64,000 nucleotides of DNA from Mycolicibacillus parakoreensis. Lineage in GTDB: Bacteria > Actinomycetota > Actinomycetes > Mycobacteriales > Mycobacteriaceae. The first letter of the stretch is position 1. Each line of letters begins with the position of its first letter. This document shows, one piece after another, positions 30,754 through 38,881 of this stretch. The DNA is taken from contig NZ_CP092365.1 in assembly GCF_022370835.2 (NCBI RefSeq), positions 2,914,001-2,978,000 of the forward strand. The letters run 5' to 3'. Made by a program: the position numbers and the translations under genes. The notes beneath the pieces were generated by a model. It was not told the origin of the DNA. It saw only the letters and a program-made list of their open reading frames with translations, and ran no database searches.

Positions 30754-32922
30754 ATGAGCACCGACACCGCACCGGTCGTCGTCTCCGACGCCGCGGGACG
30801 CCTGCGTCTGCGCGTCGGTTGGCTGCGCGGGGACTCCCGTCGCGCCGTGGCCGTCGAGGACGCCCTCGACGAGGTGGCCGGGGTGCGCGGGGTGCACGCC
30901 TATCCGCGCACCGGTTCGGTGGTGGTGTGGTACTCGCCGTCACGCGGTGACCGCGACGCCATCGTGGCCGCGGTCACCGCGGCCCGGCGGGTGGCCGCCG
31001 CGACGATCCCGCAGCGCCCGCCGCGTTCGGCCGAGGTGCGCAACACCGAGGTGCTGCGGATGGCGATCGGCGGTGCGGCGTTGGCGCTGCTGGGGATTCG
31101 CCGTTACGCCTTCGCCCGCCCGCCGCTGCTGGGGCCGTCGAGCCGGCTGGTCGCCACCGGGGTCACGATCTTCACCGGATACCCGTTCCTGCGCGGCGCG
31201 CTGCGTTCGCTGCGCTCCGGGCGCGCCGGCACCGATGCGCTGGTGTCGGCGGCGACCGTGGCCAGCCTGGTGTTGCGCGAGAACGTGGTCGCGCTGACCG
31301 TGCTGTGGCTGCTCAACATCGGCGAATACCTCCAGGATCTGACGTTGCGGCGCACCCGCCGGGCCATCTCGCAGCTGCTGCGCGGACAGCAGGACACCGC
31401 CTGGATCCGGCTGGCCGACGACACCGAGGTGCAGGCCCCGATCGCCACGCTGCAGATCGACGACGAGGTGGTCATCCACGAACAGGTCGCCCTGCCGGTC
31501 GACGGCGCGGTCGTGGCCGGCGAGGCGGTCATCGACCAGTCGGCGATCACCGGCGAGACGCTGCCGGTCAGCGTCGGCGCGGGCGCACAGGTACACGCCG
31601 GTTCGGTGGTGATGCGCGGCCGGTTGGTGGTGCGCGCCACCGCGGTCGGCAGCCACACGGTGATCGGACGCATCATCACCCGCGTCGAGGAGGCTCAGCA
31701 CGACCGCGCCCCCATCCAGACCATCGGCGAAACCTTCTCGCGGCGTTTCGTTCCCGCGTCGTTCATCCTGTCGGCAGCCACCCTGGTGGTCACCGGCGAT
31801 GTGCGCCGCGCGATGACGATGCTGCTGATCGCCTGCCCCTGCGCGGTCGGGCTGGCCACCCCGACGGCGATCAGCGCCGCGATCGGCAACGGTGCCCGGC
31901 GCGGCATCCTCATCAAGGGAGGCTCGCATCTGGAACAGGCCGGACGGGTCGACGCGATCGTGTTCGACAAGACCGGCACCCTCACCGTGGGCCGCCCGGT
32001 GGTCACCAACATCGTGGCCATGCACCCGGACTGGGAGCCCGAACAGGTGCTGGCCTATGCGGCCAGCTCGGAGATCCACTCGCGTCACCCCCTGGCCGAG
32101 GCGGTGATCCGCTCCACCGAGGAACGGCACATCACCATCCCGCCGCACGAGGAGTGCGAGGTGCTGGTCGGGCTGGGCATGCGCACCTGGGCCGACGGGC
32201 GCACCCTGCTGCTGGGCAGCCCGTCGCTGCTGAGCAGCGAGAACGTCGCCGTCCCCGCCGAGGCCGCCGACTGGGTGGACAAACTGCGCGGGCAGGCCGA
32301 GACACCGCTGCTGCTGGCCGTCGACGGCGTGTTCGTGGGGCTGATCAGCCTGCGCGACGAGGTCCGCCCCGAGGCGACCGGGGTGCTGGGCGAGCTGCGT
32401 GCCCACGGGGTCCGCCGGATCGTCATGCTCACCGGCGACCACCCGGCGACCGCCGCCGCGGTCGCCGCCGAACTCGGGATCGACGACTGGCGCGCCGAGG
32501 TGCTGCCCGAAGACAAGCTGGGGGCGGTGCGCGACCTGCAGGACCAGGGATACACCGTCGGCATGGTCGGCGACGGGGTCAACGACGCGCCCGCGCTGGC
32601 CGCCGCCGACATCGGCATCGCCATGGGGTTGGCCGGCACCGACGTCGCGGTGGAGACCGCCGATGTCGCGCTGGCCAACGACGACCTGCGGCGCCTGCTC
32701 GACGTGCGCGATCTGGGCGCGCGTGCGGTCGACGTGATCCGGCAGAACTACGGCATGTCGATCGCGGTCAACGCCGCGGGCCTGCTCATCGGTGCCGGTG
32801 GTGCGCTCTCCCCGGTGCTGGCGGCGATTCTGCACAACGCCTCCTCGGTGGCGGTGGTCGCCAACAGTTCTCGGCTCATCCGCTACCGCCTGCCGCCCCA
32901 GAACCGCCAGATCGCCCAATAG
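30754..32922 (+). CDS. ctpC: Metal-exporting P-type ATPase CtpC
   Basis: P1B-type ATPase linked to zinc or manganese export. The 722-residue protein starts with a degenerate heavy-metal-associated domain (about 15-80, no CxxC), followed by membrane helices, the actuator loop with AITGETLPV (TGE), the membrane metal site CPC (C361, C363), the phosphorylation motif DKTGTLT (Asp405), HPLAEAV (nucleotide-domain His-Pro), MLTGDHP and the hinge GDGVNDAP. Close to Rv3270 (718 residues as I recall). Operon with pacL1 from a strong promoter. Confidence 0.96.
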   Translation: MSTDTAPVVVSDAAGRLRLRVGWLRGDSRRAVAVEDALDEVAGVRGVHAYPRTGSVVVWYSPSRGDRDAIVAAVTAARRVAAATIPQRPPRSAEVRNTEVLRMAIGGAALALLGIRRYAFARPPLLGPSSRLVATGVTIFTGYPFLRGALRSLRSGRAGTDALVSAATVASLVLRENVVALTVLWLLNIGEYLQDLTLRRTRRAISQLLRGQQDTAWIRLADDTEVQAPIATLQIDDEVVIHEQVALPVDGAVVAGEAVIDQSAITGETLPVSVGAGAQVHAGSVVMRGRLVVRATAVGSHTVIGRIITRVEEAQHDRAPIQTIGETFSRRFVPASFILSAATLVVTGDVRRAMTMLLIACPCAVGLATPTAISAAIGNGARRGILIKGGSHLEQAGRVDAIVFDKTGTLTVGRPVVTNIVAMHPDWEPEQVLAYAASSEIHSRHPLAEAVIRSTEERHITIPPHEECEVLVGLGMRTWADGRTLLLGSPSLLSSENVAVPAEAADWVDKLRGQAETPLLLAVDGVFVGLISLRDEVRPEATGVLGELRAHGVRRIVMLTGDHPATAAAVAAELGIDDWRAEVLPEDKLGAVRDLQDQGYTVGMVGDGVNDAPALAAADIGIAMGLAGTDVAVETADVALANDDLRRLLDVRDLGARAVDVIRQNYGMSIAVNAAGLLIGAGGALSPVLAAILHNASSVAVVANSSRLIRYRLPPQNRQIAQ

Positions 32923-32984
32923 CGGAGCAGCGGCCGACGCGGCGGTGTATGAAGAGACAAACGCCCCGACCGCCAGGAGCGCCG

Positions 32985-33962
32985 ATGACTGCTGTCGACA
33001 CCGTCCGCGGCCCGGTGGACAGTGCGGACTTGGGCCCCACCCTGATGCACGAGCACGTGTTCATCCTCGGTACCGAGATCCGCGCCAACTACCCCGATTT
33101 CCCCAGCCCGTGGGATGAGGAGGCCCGCATCGCCGATGCGGTCGCCAAGCTGACCGCCTGCCGGGCCCGCGGCGTCGAGACGATCGTCGACCCGACCGTG
33201 ATCGGGCTCGGCCGCTATCTGCCCCGCATCCAACGGGTCAACGATCAGGTCGCCATCAACATCGTGGCCGCGACCGGGATCTACACCTACAACGATGTGC
33301 CGTTCCAGTTCCACTACCTGGGGCCGGGCAACGTCGTAGACATGCCCGAGCCGATGGTGGAGTTGTTCGTCCGCGACATCCGCGAGGGCATCGCCGACAC
33401 CGGGGTGAAGGCGGCGTTCCTCAAGTGCGCCATCGAGGTGCCGGGCCTGACGCCGGGGGTGGAGCGGGTGATGCGCGCAGTCGGCCAGGCCCATGTGGCC
33501 ACCGGCGCCCCGATCACCGTGCACACCAACCCGCACACCGAATCCGGGCTGGTCGCCCAGCGGGTGCTCGCCGAGGAGGGCGTGGATCTGACCAAGGTGG
33601 TGATCGGCCACAGCGGCGACACCACCGATCTGGATTACCTGCGCCGACTCGCCGACGCCGGCTCCTATCTGGGCATGGACCGCTTCGGCGTGGATCTGCT
33701 GTGCTCGTTCGAGGACCGCGTCGACACCGTCGCGGAGCTGGCACGCCTGGGCTACGCCGAGAAGATGGTGCTCTCCCACGACGCGTCGTGTTTCATCGAC
33801 TGGTTCACCGAGGAAGGCCGCACCGCGGCGATGCCGAACTGGAATTTCACCCACATCAGCGACGACGTGTTGCCCGCGCTGCGGCAGCGCGGGGTCACCG
33901 ACGATCAGATCACCACCATGCTGGTGACCAACCCGCGCCGTTACTTCGAGCCCGCCGCATGA
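32985..33962 (+). CDS. php: Phosphotriesterase-like lactonase (Rv0230c/Php type)
   Basis: Amidohydrolase-superfamily binuclear metal enzyme of the phosphotriesterase-like lactonase branch; the M. tuberculosis homologue hydrolyses acyl lactones and, weakly, organophosphates. The 325-residue protein has all metal ligands: H22 and H24 (MHEH), carboxylated Lys147 (FLKCA), H180, H209 (GHSGDT) and D266 (SHDAS). ATG 32985 follows AGGAG. It heads a three-gene unit, overlapping the next SDR by 4 bp. In M. tuberculosis php lies elsewhere, so this block is inserted between ctpC and the Rv3271c-like gene. Confidence 0.9.
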   Translation: MTAVDTVRGPVDSADLGPTLMHEHVFILGTEIRANYPDFPSPWDEEARIADAVAKLTACRARGVETIVDPTVIGLGRYLPRIQRVNDQVAINIVAATGIYTYNDVPFQFHYLGPGNVVDMPEPMVELFVRDIREGIADTGVKAAFLKCAIEVPGLTPGVERVMRAVGQAHVATGAPITVHTNPHTESGLVAQRVLAEEGVDLTKVVIGHSGDTTDLDYLRRLADAGSYLGMDRFGVDLLCSFEDRVDTVAELARLGYAEKMVLSHDASCFIDWFTEEGRTAAMPNWNFTHISDDVLPALRQRGVTDDQITTMLVTNPRRYFEPAA

Positions 33963-34798
33963 GGCTCGACGGCCGCACCGCGGTGGTCACCGGCGCGGGC
34001 GGCGGCATCGGTGCGGCGATCGCCACCGCGCTGGCCGACCGGCATGCCCGGGTGGTGGTCGCCGACCTCGATGAGGCGGCGGCCCGGCACACCACCGCGG
34101 CCATCACCGCGCGCCACCCGCAGGCGGCGGTCGCCGTCGCCGGGGATGTGGCCGACCCGGCGGTGATCACGACGCTGATCGACACCGCGGCAAGGACATT
34201 CGGCCCGGTGGAGTTGTATTTCGCCAACGCCGGGGTGATGGGTGCCCCTGGCCTGGCCGACGACGCCGCCTGGGACCGGGTGCTGGAGGTGAACGTGCGC
34301 GCCCACATCCGGGCGGCGCGACAGTTGGTCCCGGGCTGGGTGCAGCGCGGTGAGGGCTATTTCATCACCACGGCGTCGGCCGCCGGGCTGCTCACCCAGA
34401 TCGGCGCGGCCGGTTACGCGGTCTCCAAACACGCCGCGGTCGGTTTCGCCGAATGGCTGGCCGTGACCTACGGCGACCGCGGTGTGCGGGTCAGCTGCCT
34501 GTGCCCGATGGGCGTCGACACCGCCATGCTCGACGTCGGCGATTCGCAGGCCGACCCGCGCAGCGCGACCGCGATCCGCGCGGTCACCGCCGCCGGGGCG
34601 GTGCTCGGCGCCGACCAGGTGGCCCGCGAGGTGCTCGCCGCGATCGAGCGGGAACGGTTTCTCATCCTGCCGCACCCCGAGGTGGCGGCCATGTTCGCGC
34701 AGAAGGCCTCCGACTACGACCGCTGGCTGCGCGGAATGCGCCGCTACCGGGCGAGCCTGCAGACGATCGGCGACCGGACCGGAGGACACCGTGAGTGA
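33959..34798 (+). CDS. Short-chain dehydrogenase/reductase
   Basis: A 279-residue classical SDR: cofactor loop TGAGGGIG (11-18), VADLDEA after the second strand (Asp favours NAD), NAG motif (FANAGV), catalytic Ser140, Tyr153 and Lys157. The C-terminal extension (VAAMFAQKASDYDRWLRGMRRYRASLQ) is common in a mycobacterial SDR group that oxidises alcohols or steroids. Substrate unknown. ATGA overlap with the lactonase gene and 8-bp overlap with the next SDR show translational coupling. Confidence 0.9.
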   Translation: MRLDGRTAVVTGAGGGIGAAIATALADRHARVVVADLDEAAARHTTAAITARHPQAAVAVAGDVADPAVITTLIDTAARTFGPVELYFANAGVMGAPGLADDAAWDRVLEVNVRAHIRAARQLVPGWVQRGEGYFITTASAAGLLTQIGAAGYAVSKHAAVGFAEWLAVTYGDRGVRVSCLCPMGVDTAMLDVGDSQADPRSATAIRAVTAAGAVLGADQVAREVLAAIERERFLILPHPEVAAMFAQKASDYDRWLRGMRRYRASLQTIGDRTGGHRE

Positions 34799-35570
34799 GG
34801 CGAGCAGGGCGGGCACCGGGCTGGACGGCAAGACCGCGCTGGTCACCGGGGCGTCGCGCGGCATCGGTTTGGCCGCCGCGCGGGCACTGGCCGCGGCCGG
34901 GGCCGACGTGGCGGTGACCTCGCGTCGGCCCGAGGCCGCGCAGCAGGCCGCCGAGCAGATCGGGCCCGCGGCGGTCGGCGTCGGCGCGCACGCGGTCGAC
35001 GAGGCGGCGGCCCGCCGGTGCGTCCAGACCGTGCTCGAGCGGTTCGGCCGCCTCGACATCCTGGTCAACAACGCCGCCACCAATCCCGCATACGGGCCGT
35101 TGATCGCCCAGGATCACGCCCGGTTCACCAAGACCGTCGACGTCAACCTGTGGGCACCGCTGCTGTGGACCGGCCTGGCGACCACCGCGTGGATGGGTGA
35201 GCACGGCGGGTCGGTGATCAACACCGCCTCGATCGGCGGGCTCGCCCACGAGCCCGGCATCGGTGTCTACAACACCACCAAGGCGGCGTTGATCTACCTG
35301 ACCAAGCAGCTGGCCCTGGAGCTGTCCCCGCGGGTGCGGGTCAACGCGGTGGCCCCGGGCCTGGTGCGCACCAAGATGGCCGAGGTGCTGTGGCGCGAGC
35401 ATGAGCCACAGGTCGCCGCCGGCACCGCGTTGGGCCGCATCGGCGAACCCGACGACATCGCCGCGGCGATCGCGTTTCTGGCCTCCGACGCGGCGAACTG
35501 GGTGACCGGCGAGGTTCTCGTCGTCGACGGGGGCCAGCACCTCGGTGACGCCCGCGACTACCGCGCCTAG
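34791..35570 (+). CDS. Short-chain dehydrogenase/reductase (FabG-like)
   Basis: A 259-residue classical SDR: TGASRGIG (19-26), TSRRPE after the second strand (Arg suggests NADP), NNAATNP, catalytic Ser148, Tyr161 and Lys165, and the VVDGGQHLG end typical of FabG-like enzymes. GTG 34791 has GGAGG just upstream and overlaps the preceding gene. Together with the lactonase and first SDR it could act on a lactone or hydroxy acid: ring opening followed by oxidation or reduction (inference from order only). Confidence 0.9.
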   Translation: MSEASRAGTGLDGKTALVTGASRGIGLAAARALAAAGADVAVTSRRPEAAQQAAEQIGPAAVGVGAHAVDEAAARRCVQTVLERFGRLDILVNNAATNPAYGPLIAQDHARFTKTVDVNLWAPLLWTGLATTAWMGEHGGSVINTASIGGLAHEPGIGVYNTTKAALIYLTKQLALELSPRVRVNAVAPGLVRTKMAEVLWREHEPQVAAGTALGRIGEPDDIAAAIAFLASDAANWVTGEVLVVDGGQHLGDARDYRA

Positions 35571-35586
35571 AGCGTCCCCCCCTGGG

Positions 35587-35622
35587 GCAGAGCGCACGGC
35601 AGAGCGCACGGCAGAGCGCACG
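35587..35622 (+). repeat. Three tandem copies of a 12-bp unit
   Basis: GCAGAGCGCACG occurs three times head to tail without a mismatch, just after the SDR operon. Beyond the hairpin that follows, 35700-35770 continues with degenerate GGGCGTCRGC-like repeats. Length divisible by three, but no reading frame uses it; likely replication slippage. Confidence 0.85.
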
Positions 35623-35642
35623 ACGGGCCGCGTTCTCGCGGT

Positions 35643-35697
35643 GAGACTCACGTTTGCGTGCCGACACGCCGGACGGGGCGACGCAAACGTGCGTCTC
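35643..35697. terminator. Hairpin with ACGTTTGCGT arms between convergent genes
   Basis: Arms 35643-35659 and 35681-35697 pair over 17 bp with one mismatch around a 21-nt loop. It lies in the 205-bp space between the convergent SDR operon and Rv3271c-like gene, the natural place for a two-way terminator. The arm core, CACGTTTGCGTG-like, recurs in the hairpin at 55150, so both may belong to one dispersed repeat family. Confidence 0.6.
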
Positions 35698-35775
35698 GAC
35701 GCGGCGGCGGGGCGTCAGCGGGGCGTCAGCCGGGCGTCGGCGGGGCGGCGGGGCGTCGGCCGGGCGGCGGGGAGC

Positions 35776-36459
35776 TCAGCAGCCGCAGTCCTCGCCGCGC
35801 CAGGCGCGGACCCCCTGCCAGACCGCCACACCGGCGATGCCGAGCCCGATCGCCGGGTCCAGCCACCAGCCACCCGACCAGTTGGCGGTCACCGCCAGCC
35901 CGATCAGCACCGCCGCCGCCTGCGCGCCGCACAGGTAGTTCTGGGCGCCCTCGCCCTTGGTGGCCGCCGAGCGCAGCCGATCGCCCAGCTTGCGTTGCAG
36001 CCGGCCGATCGTCGGCATCTGAATGAGCGCGACCGTGGTCAACACGATGCCGACCACGCTGGTCTCGGCCTCCCGCTCGGCGAACAGGTGGCGCAGGGAT
36101 TCGGCCGCGATGTAGGGGGCCAACAACCAAAACGACACCGCCACACCGATCTGGGCGCGCCGTTCGGCGGTGTGCGACAGGGTGCGCGAGCCGGTGAACC
36201 GCCACAGCACCATGACGCTGGCCAGCCCCTCGGGGATCGCACCCAACGCCCACCCGGTCAGCGCGATCGACTGCGCCTGCACGCCTTCGTAGAGCCCGAC
36301 GGTGCCCTCCACGGCCACGAATCCCAGCGTGATCCACGCCAGGACCCGCGCCCACCGCGCCGCACGATGCCAGCCGGCATCCTGCGTCAGCGGCGCCGCA
36401 GCATGGTCGGCTGCGGCACAGGCGGTCGTTGTTTCCACTCCGGCGATGGTAGCGCGCAC
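35776..36459 (-). CDS. Rv3271c-like membrane protein (cation efflux-related)
   Basis: A 227-residue polytopic membrane protein with about five hydrophobic segments, similar to Rv3271c. The fold resembles the membrane part of CDF transporters (LAWITLGFVAVEGTVGLYEGVQAQSIALTGWA, then WWLDPAIGLGIAGVAVWQGVRAW), but the HxxxD metal-site motifs are absent and there is no C-terminal cytosolic domain. It ends in EDCGC, two cysteines at the very C-terminus, and has an N-terminal AADHAA, which hint at metal binding. In M. tuberculosis it follows ctpC directly; here the lactonase operon separates them. Confidence 0.8.
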   Translation of the reverse strand: MRATIAGVETTTACAAADHAAAPLTQDAGWHRAARWARVLAWITLGFVAVEGTVGLYEGVQAQSIALTGWALGAIPEGLASVMVLWRFTGSRTLSHTAERRAQIGVAVSFWLLAPYIAAESLRHLFAEREAETSVVGIVLTTVALIQMPTIGRLQRKLGDRLRSAATKGEGAQNYLCGAQAAAVLIGLAVTANWSGGWWLDPAIGLGIAGVAVWQGVRAWRGEDCGC

Positions 36460-36572
36460 GCCATGGCGCGCTGGTCCTCACTCGGGTGTGAGATGCAACA
36501 ATGACGCCGGTAACACGCGCCCACCGACCGGCCGCCGCGCCGCGTCCGCCCCGAGAAAGAGCCGACCGACTG

Positions 36573-37802
36573 ATGCCACGCCCGCTCCGGATCGCCCTCG
36601 CCGTGACCGGCTGCCTGGCAGTCACGTTGACTGCCTGCACCACGCAGTCCGGCGAACGCGCCCCCACCACGACCACCACGACCACCACCACGGTCACCAA
36701 GGCCACCGACGGCGACTGCATCACCGATTTCGACGCCGACACCGACTATTTCCCGAACAAGTCGACGGTGACCGACGCCACCAACTTCACGCTGCGCTAC
36801 CACAAGAGCTACCAGGTGTTGACGGTCAAGCAGCCCTATCCGGGGGGCAAGCCCCAGTCCTACGTGCTCGTGCACTGCGGGGCGCCGGCCCCGGAGCTCT
36901 CCGGCGAGCTGGCCCGCGCCCCGCAGATCACGGTGCCGGTCACCAGCGTCTACTCGGGGTCGACGAGCCAGTTGGGCATGTTCGCCGAACTCGACCAGAC
37001 CGACGTGGTCACCGGCGTCGCCGGCAGCGACAACGTGGTCAACGCGACGATCCGCGGGCGGATCAACGACGGCGACGTCGTCGACTACGCCTCCAGCGGC
37101 CAGTTGAACACCGAACTGATCGCCACCGAGCAACCCGATGTGCTGCTCACCCAGGGTCTCGACGACCCGGTGTATCCGAAGCTGCGCGACGCCGGGGTGC
37201 CGGTGGTCGCCGACGCCGAGTGGCTCGAGCCGACCCCGCTGGGCCGCGCCGAATGGGTCAAGGTGATCGCCGCGCTCACCGGCACCGAGAAGAAGGCCAC
37301 CGAGGTCTACGGTCAGCTGCGCAACGCCTACGAGGTGCTGGTCGACAAGGTCGCCGACCTGCCGCCCGAACAGGTGCTGCTGGGCACCGTGTACGAGGGC
37401 ACCTGGTCGATGCCGACCGGCCGTGAATACAGCGGGCGGCTGGTGCTCGACGCCGGCGGGGACTACCCGTGGGCCCACGACACCGACACCGGCACGCTGC
37501 AGCTGACCTTCGAGTCGGTGTTCGCCGAGGCCGGGCAGGCCCCGGTCTGGCTGGTCGACACCGATTGGGAGACGCTGGACGACGCCATCGCGACCGAGCC
37601 ACGCTACGCCGAACTCGCGGCGCTGCGCGACGGGCAGGTCTGGTCGGCCGACAAGGCGATCGGTCCGGCCGGCGGCAACGACTACTGGGAGCGCGGGGTG
37701 GCGCGCCCCGACCTGGTGTTGGCCGACCTGGTCGCCATCCTGCATCCGAAGCTGCTGCGCGAGCACCATTTCGAGTTCTACCGTCAGGTCCCGCCGGGGT
37801 GA
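36573..37802 (+). CDS. Substrate-binding lipoprotein of a ferric-chelate/corrinoid type ABC importer
   Basis: A 409-residue lipoprotein: signal peptide with lipobox LTAC (Cys22), a nine-residue Thr tract right after the anchor, then a two-lobed TroA/BtuF-like periplasmic-binding fold (TVPVTSVYSGSTSQLGMFAELDQTDVVTGVAG; ATEQPDVLLTQGLDDPVYPKLRDAGVPVVAD). Such proteins catch ferric siderophores, haem or cobalamin. Two Cys (DGDCIT, VLVHCG) may form a disulfide. ATG 36573 was chosen because it starts the signal peptide. Its stop overlaps the permease GTG. No IdeR-type iron box was recognised upstream, so the ligand remains open. Confidence 0.88.
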   Translation: MPRPLRIALAVTGCLAVTLTACTTQSGERAPTTTTTTTTTVTKATDGDCITDFDADTDYFPNKSTVTDATNFTLRYHKSYQVLTVKQPYPGGKPQSYVLVHCGAPAPELSGELARAPQITVPVTSVYSGSTSQLGMFAELDQTDVVTGVAGSDNVVNATIRGRINDGDVVDYASSGQLNTELIATEQPDVLLTQGLDDPVYPKLRDAGVPVVADAEWLEPTPLGRAEWVKVIAALTGTEKKATEVYGQLRNAYEVLVDKVADLPPEQVLLGTVYEGTWSMPTGREYSGRLVLDAGGDYPWAHDTDTGTLQLTFESVFAEAGQAPVWLVDTDWETLDDAIATEPRYAELAALRDGQVWSADKAIGPAGGNDYWERGVARPDLVLADLVAILHPKLLREHHFEFYRQVPPG

Positions 37803-38881
37803 CCAGCCTCGCCGCCCCGGCACCGGCGGCGGCGCCGCGCCGGGTGGGGCGCACCGCACTGGTGCTGGGGGCCCTGCTGCTGGCGGTGGTGACGCTGACC
37901 CTGGCGGGCATCGCGTTCGGACCGGTGCGGGTGCCGCTCGCCGACACGGTGCGGATCCTGCTCGGCGCCGACCCGTCGGACTCCCGCTGGCAGGTGGTGG
38001 TCACCACGATGCGGCTGCCGCGGGTGCTCACCGCCGCGGCCGCCGGCGCCGCGCTGGCGGTGGCCGGGCTGCAGATGCAGACCCTGTTCCGCAACATCCT
38101 CGCCGACCCGTACGTGCTGGGGATCAGCTCCGGGGCCAGCCTCGGTGTGGCCGTGGTGGCGGTCGGCAGCGGGTCGACCGCGGCCGGGATCACCGCCGGG
38201 CTCGGCGGCGGCGGGCGGGCCGCGGTGGTGCTGGCCGCCGCGATCGGGGCCGCGGCGGTGCTGGCGTTGGTGTTGCTGCTGTCGCGGTGGGTGCGCTCGG
38301 CGGCCACCCTGCTGCTGATCGGGGTGATGCTCGGGGCGGCGAGCACCGCGATCGTGGCGGTGTTTCTGGTCTACGCCGACCCGCGGCGGGTCCAGCAGTT
38401 CCTGCTGTGGGGGCTGGGCAGTTTCGCCGGCACGTCCTGGTCGGATCTGCGGTGGCTGCTGCCGTTGACCGCCGCGGGGATCGTCGCCGCGGCGTTGACG
38501 GTGCGCCCACTCAACGCGCTGCTGCTCGGCGAGGGCTACGCCCGCACGATGGGCGTCGACGTGCGTGGGGCCCGGGTGATCACCTGCGCGTCGGCGGCGG
38601 TGCTGGCCGGAACCGTGACCGCGTTCTGCGGGCCGATCGCCTTTCTGGGCCTGGTGGTGCCGCACCTGTGCCGGATCGCGTTGGGCACCTCCGACCATCG
38701 GGTGTTGATCCCGGGGGTGGTGTTGATGGGCGCGGCGGTGGCGCTGGCGTGCGGACTGGTCAGCCAGGTGCCCGGCAGCGACACGGTGCTGCCGGTCAAC
38801 GCCGTCACCGCGCTGATCGGCGCACCGATCGTCATCGCGGTGCTGCTGCGCAGCCGCCGCGGGCTGGGGATCGAGCGATGA
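37799..38881 (+). CDS. FecCD/BtuC-family ABC transporter permease
   Basis: A 360-residue membrane protein with about ten hydrophobic segments and the family marks: RLPRVLTAAAAGAALAVAGLQMQTLFRNILADPYVLGISSGASLGV (two blocks), LLLIGVMLGA, FLLWGLGSFAG, the ATPase-coupling loop GEGYARTMGVDVRGAR, and FCGPIAFLGLVVPHLCR. It forms the homodimeric channel for the binding protein upstream and the ATPase downstream. Overlaps both neighbours by 4 bp (GTGA, ATGA), so the three genes are translated together. Confidence 0.94.
   Translation: MTSLAAPAPAAAPRRVGRTALVLGALLLAVVTLTLAGIAFGPVRVPLADTVRILLGADPSDSRWQVVVTTMRLPRVLTAAAAGAALAVAGLQMQTLFRNILADPYVLGISSGASLGVAVVAVGSGSTAAGITAGLGGGGRAAVVLAAAIGAAAVLALVLLLSRWVRSAATLLLIGVMLGAASTAIVAVFLVYADPRRVQQFLLWGLGSFAGTSWSDLRWLLPLTAAGIVAAALTVRPLNALLLGEGYARTMGVDVRGARVITCASAAVLAGTVTAFCGPIAFLGLVVPHLCRIALGTSDHRVLIPGVVLMGAAVALACGLVSQVPGSDTVLPVNAVTALIGAPIVIAVLLRSRRGLGIER

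Noticed and set aside
35776..36459. Calling the Rv3271c-like gene a functional CDF metal transporter
   Set aside because: The HxxxD metal-binding motifs and the cytosolic domain are missing, so it was left as a related membrane protein.
36460..36572. IdeR iron box or B12 riboswitch upstream of the ABC importer
   Set aside because: No match to the TTAGGTTAG-type palindrome and no B12-box-like leader; the leader is also too short for a cobalamin riboswitch.
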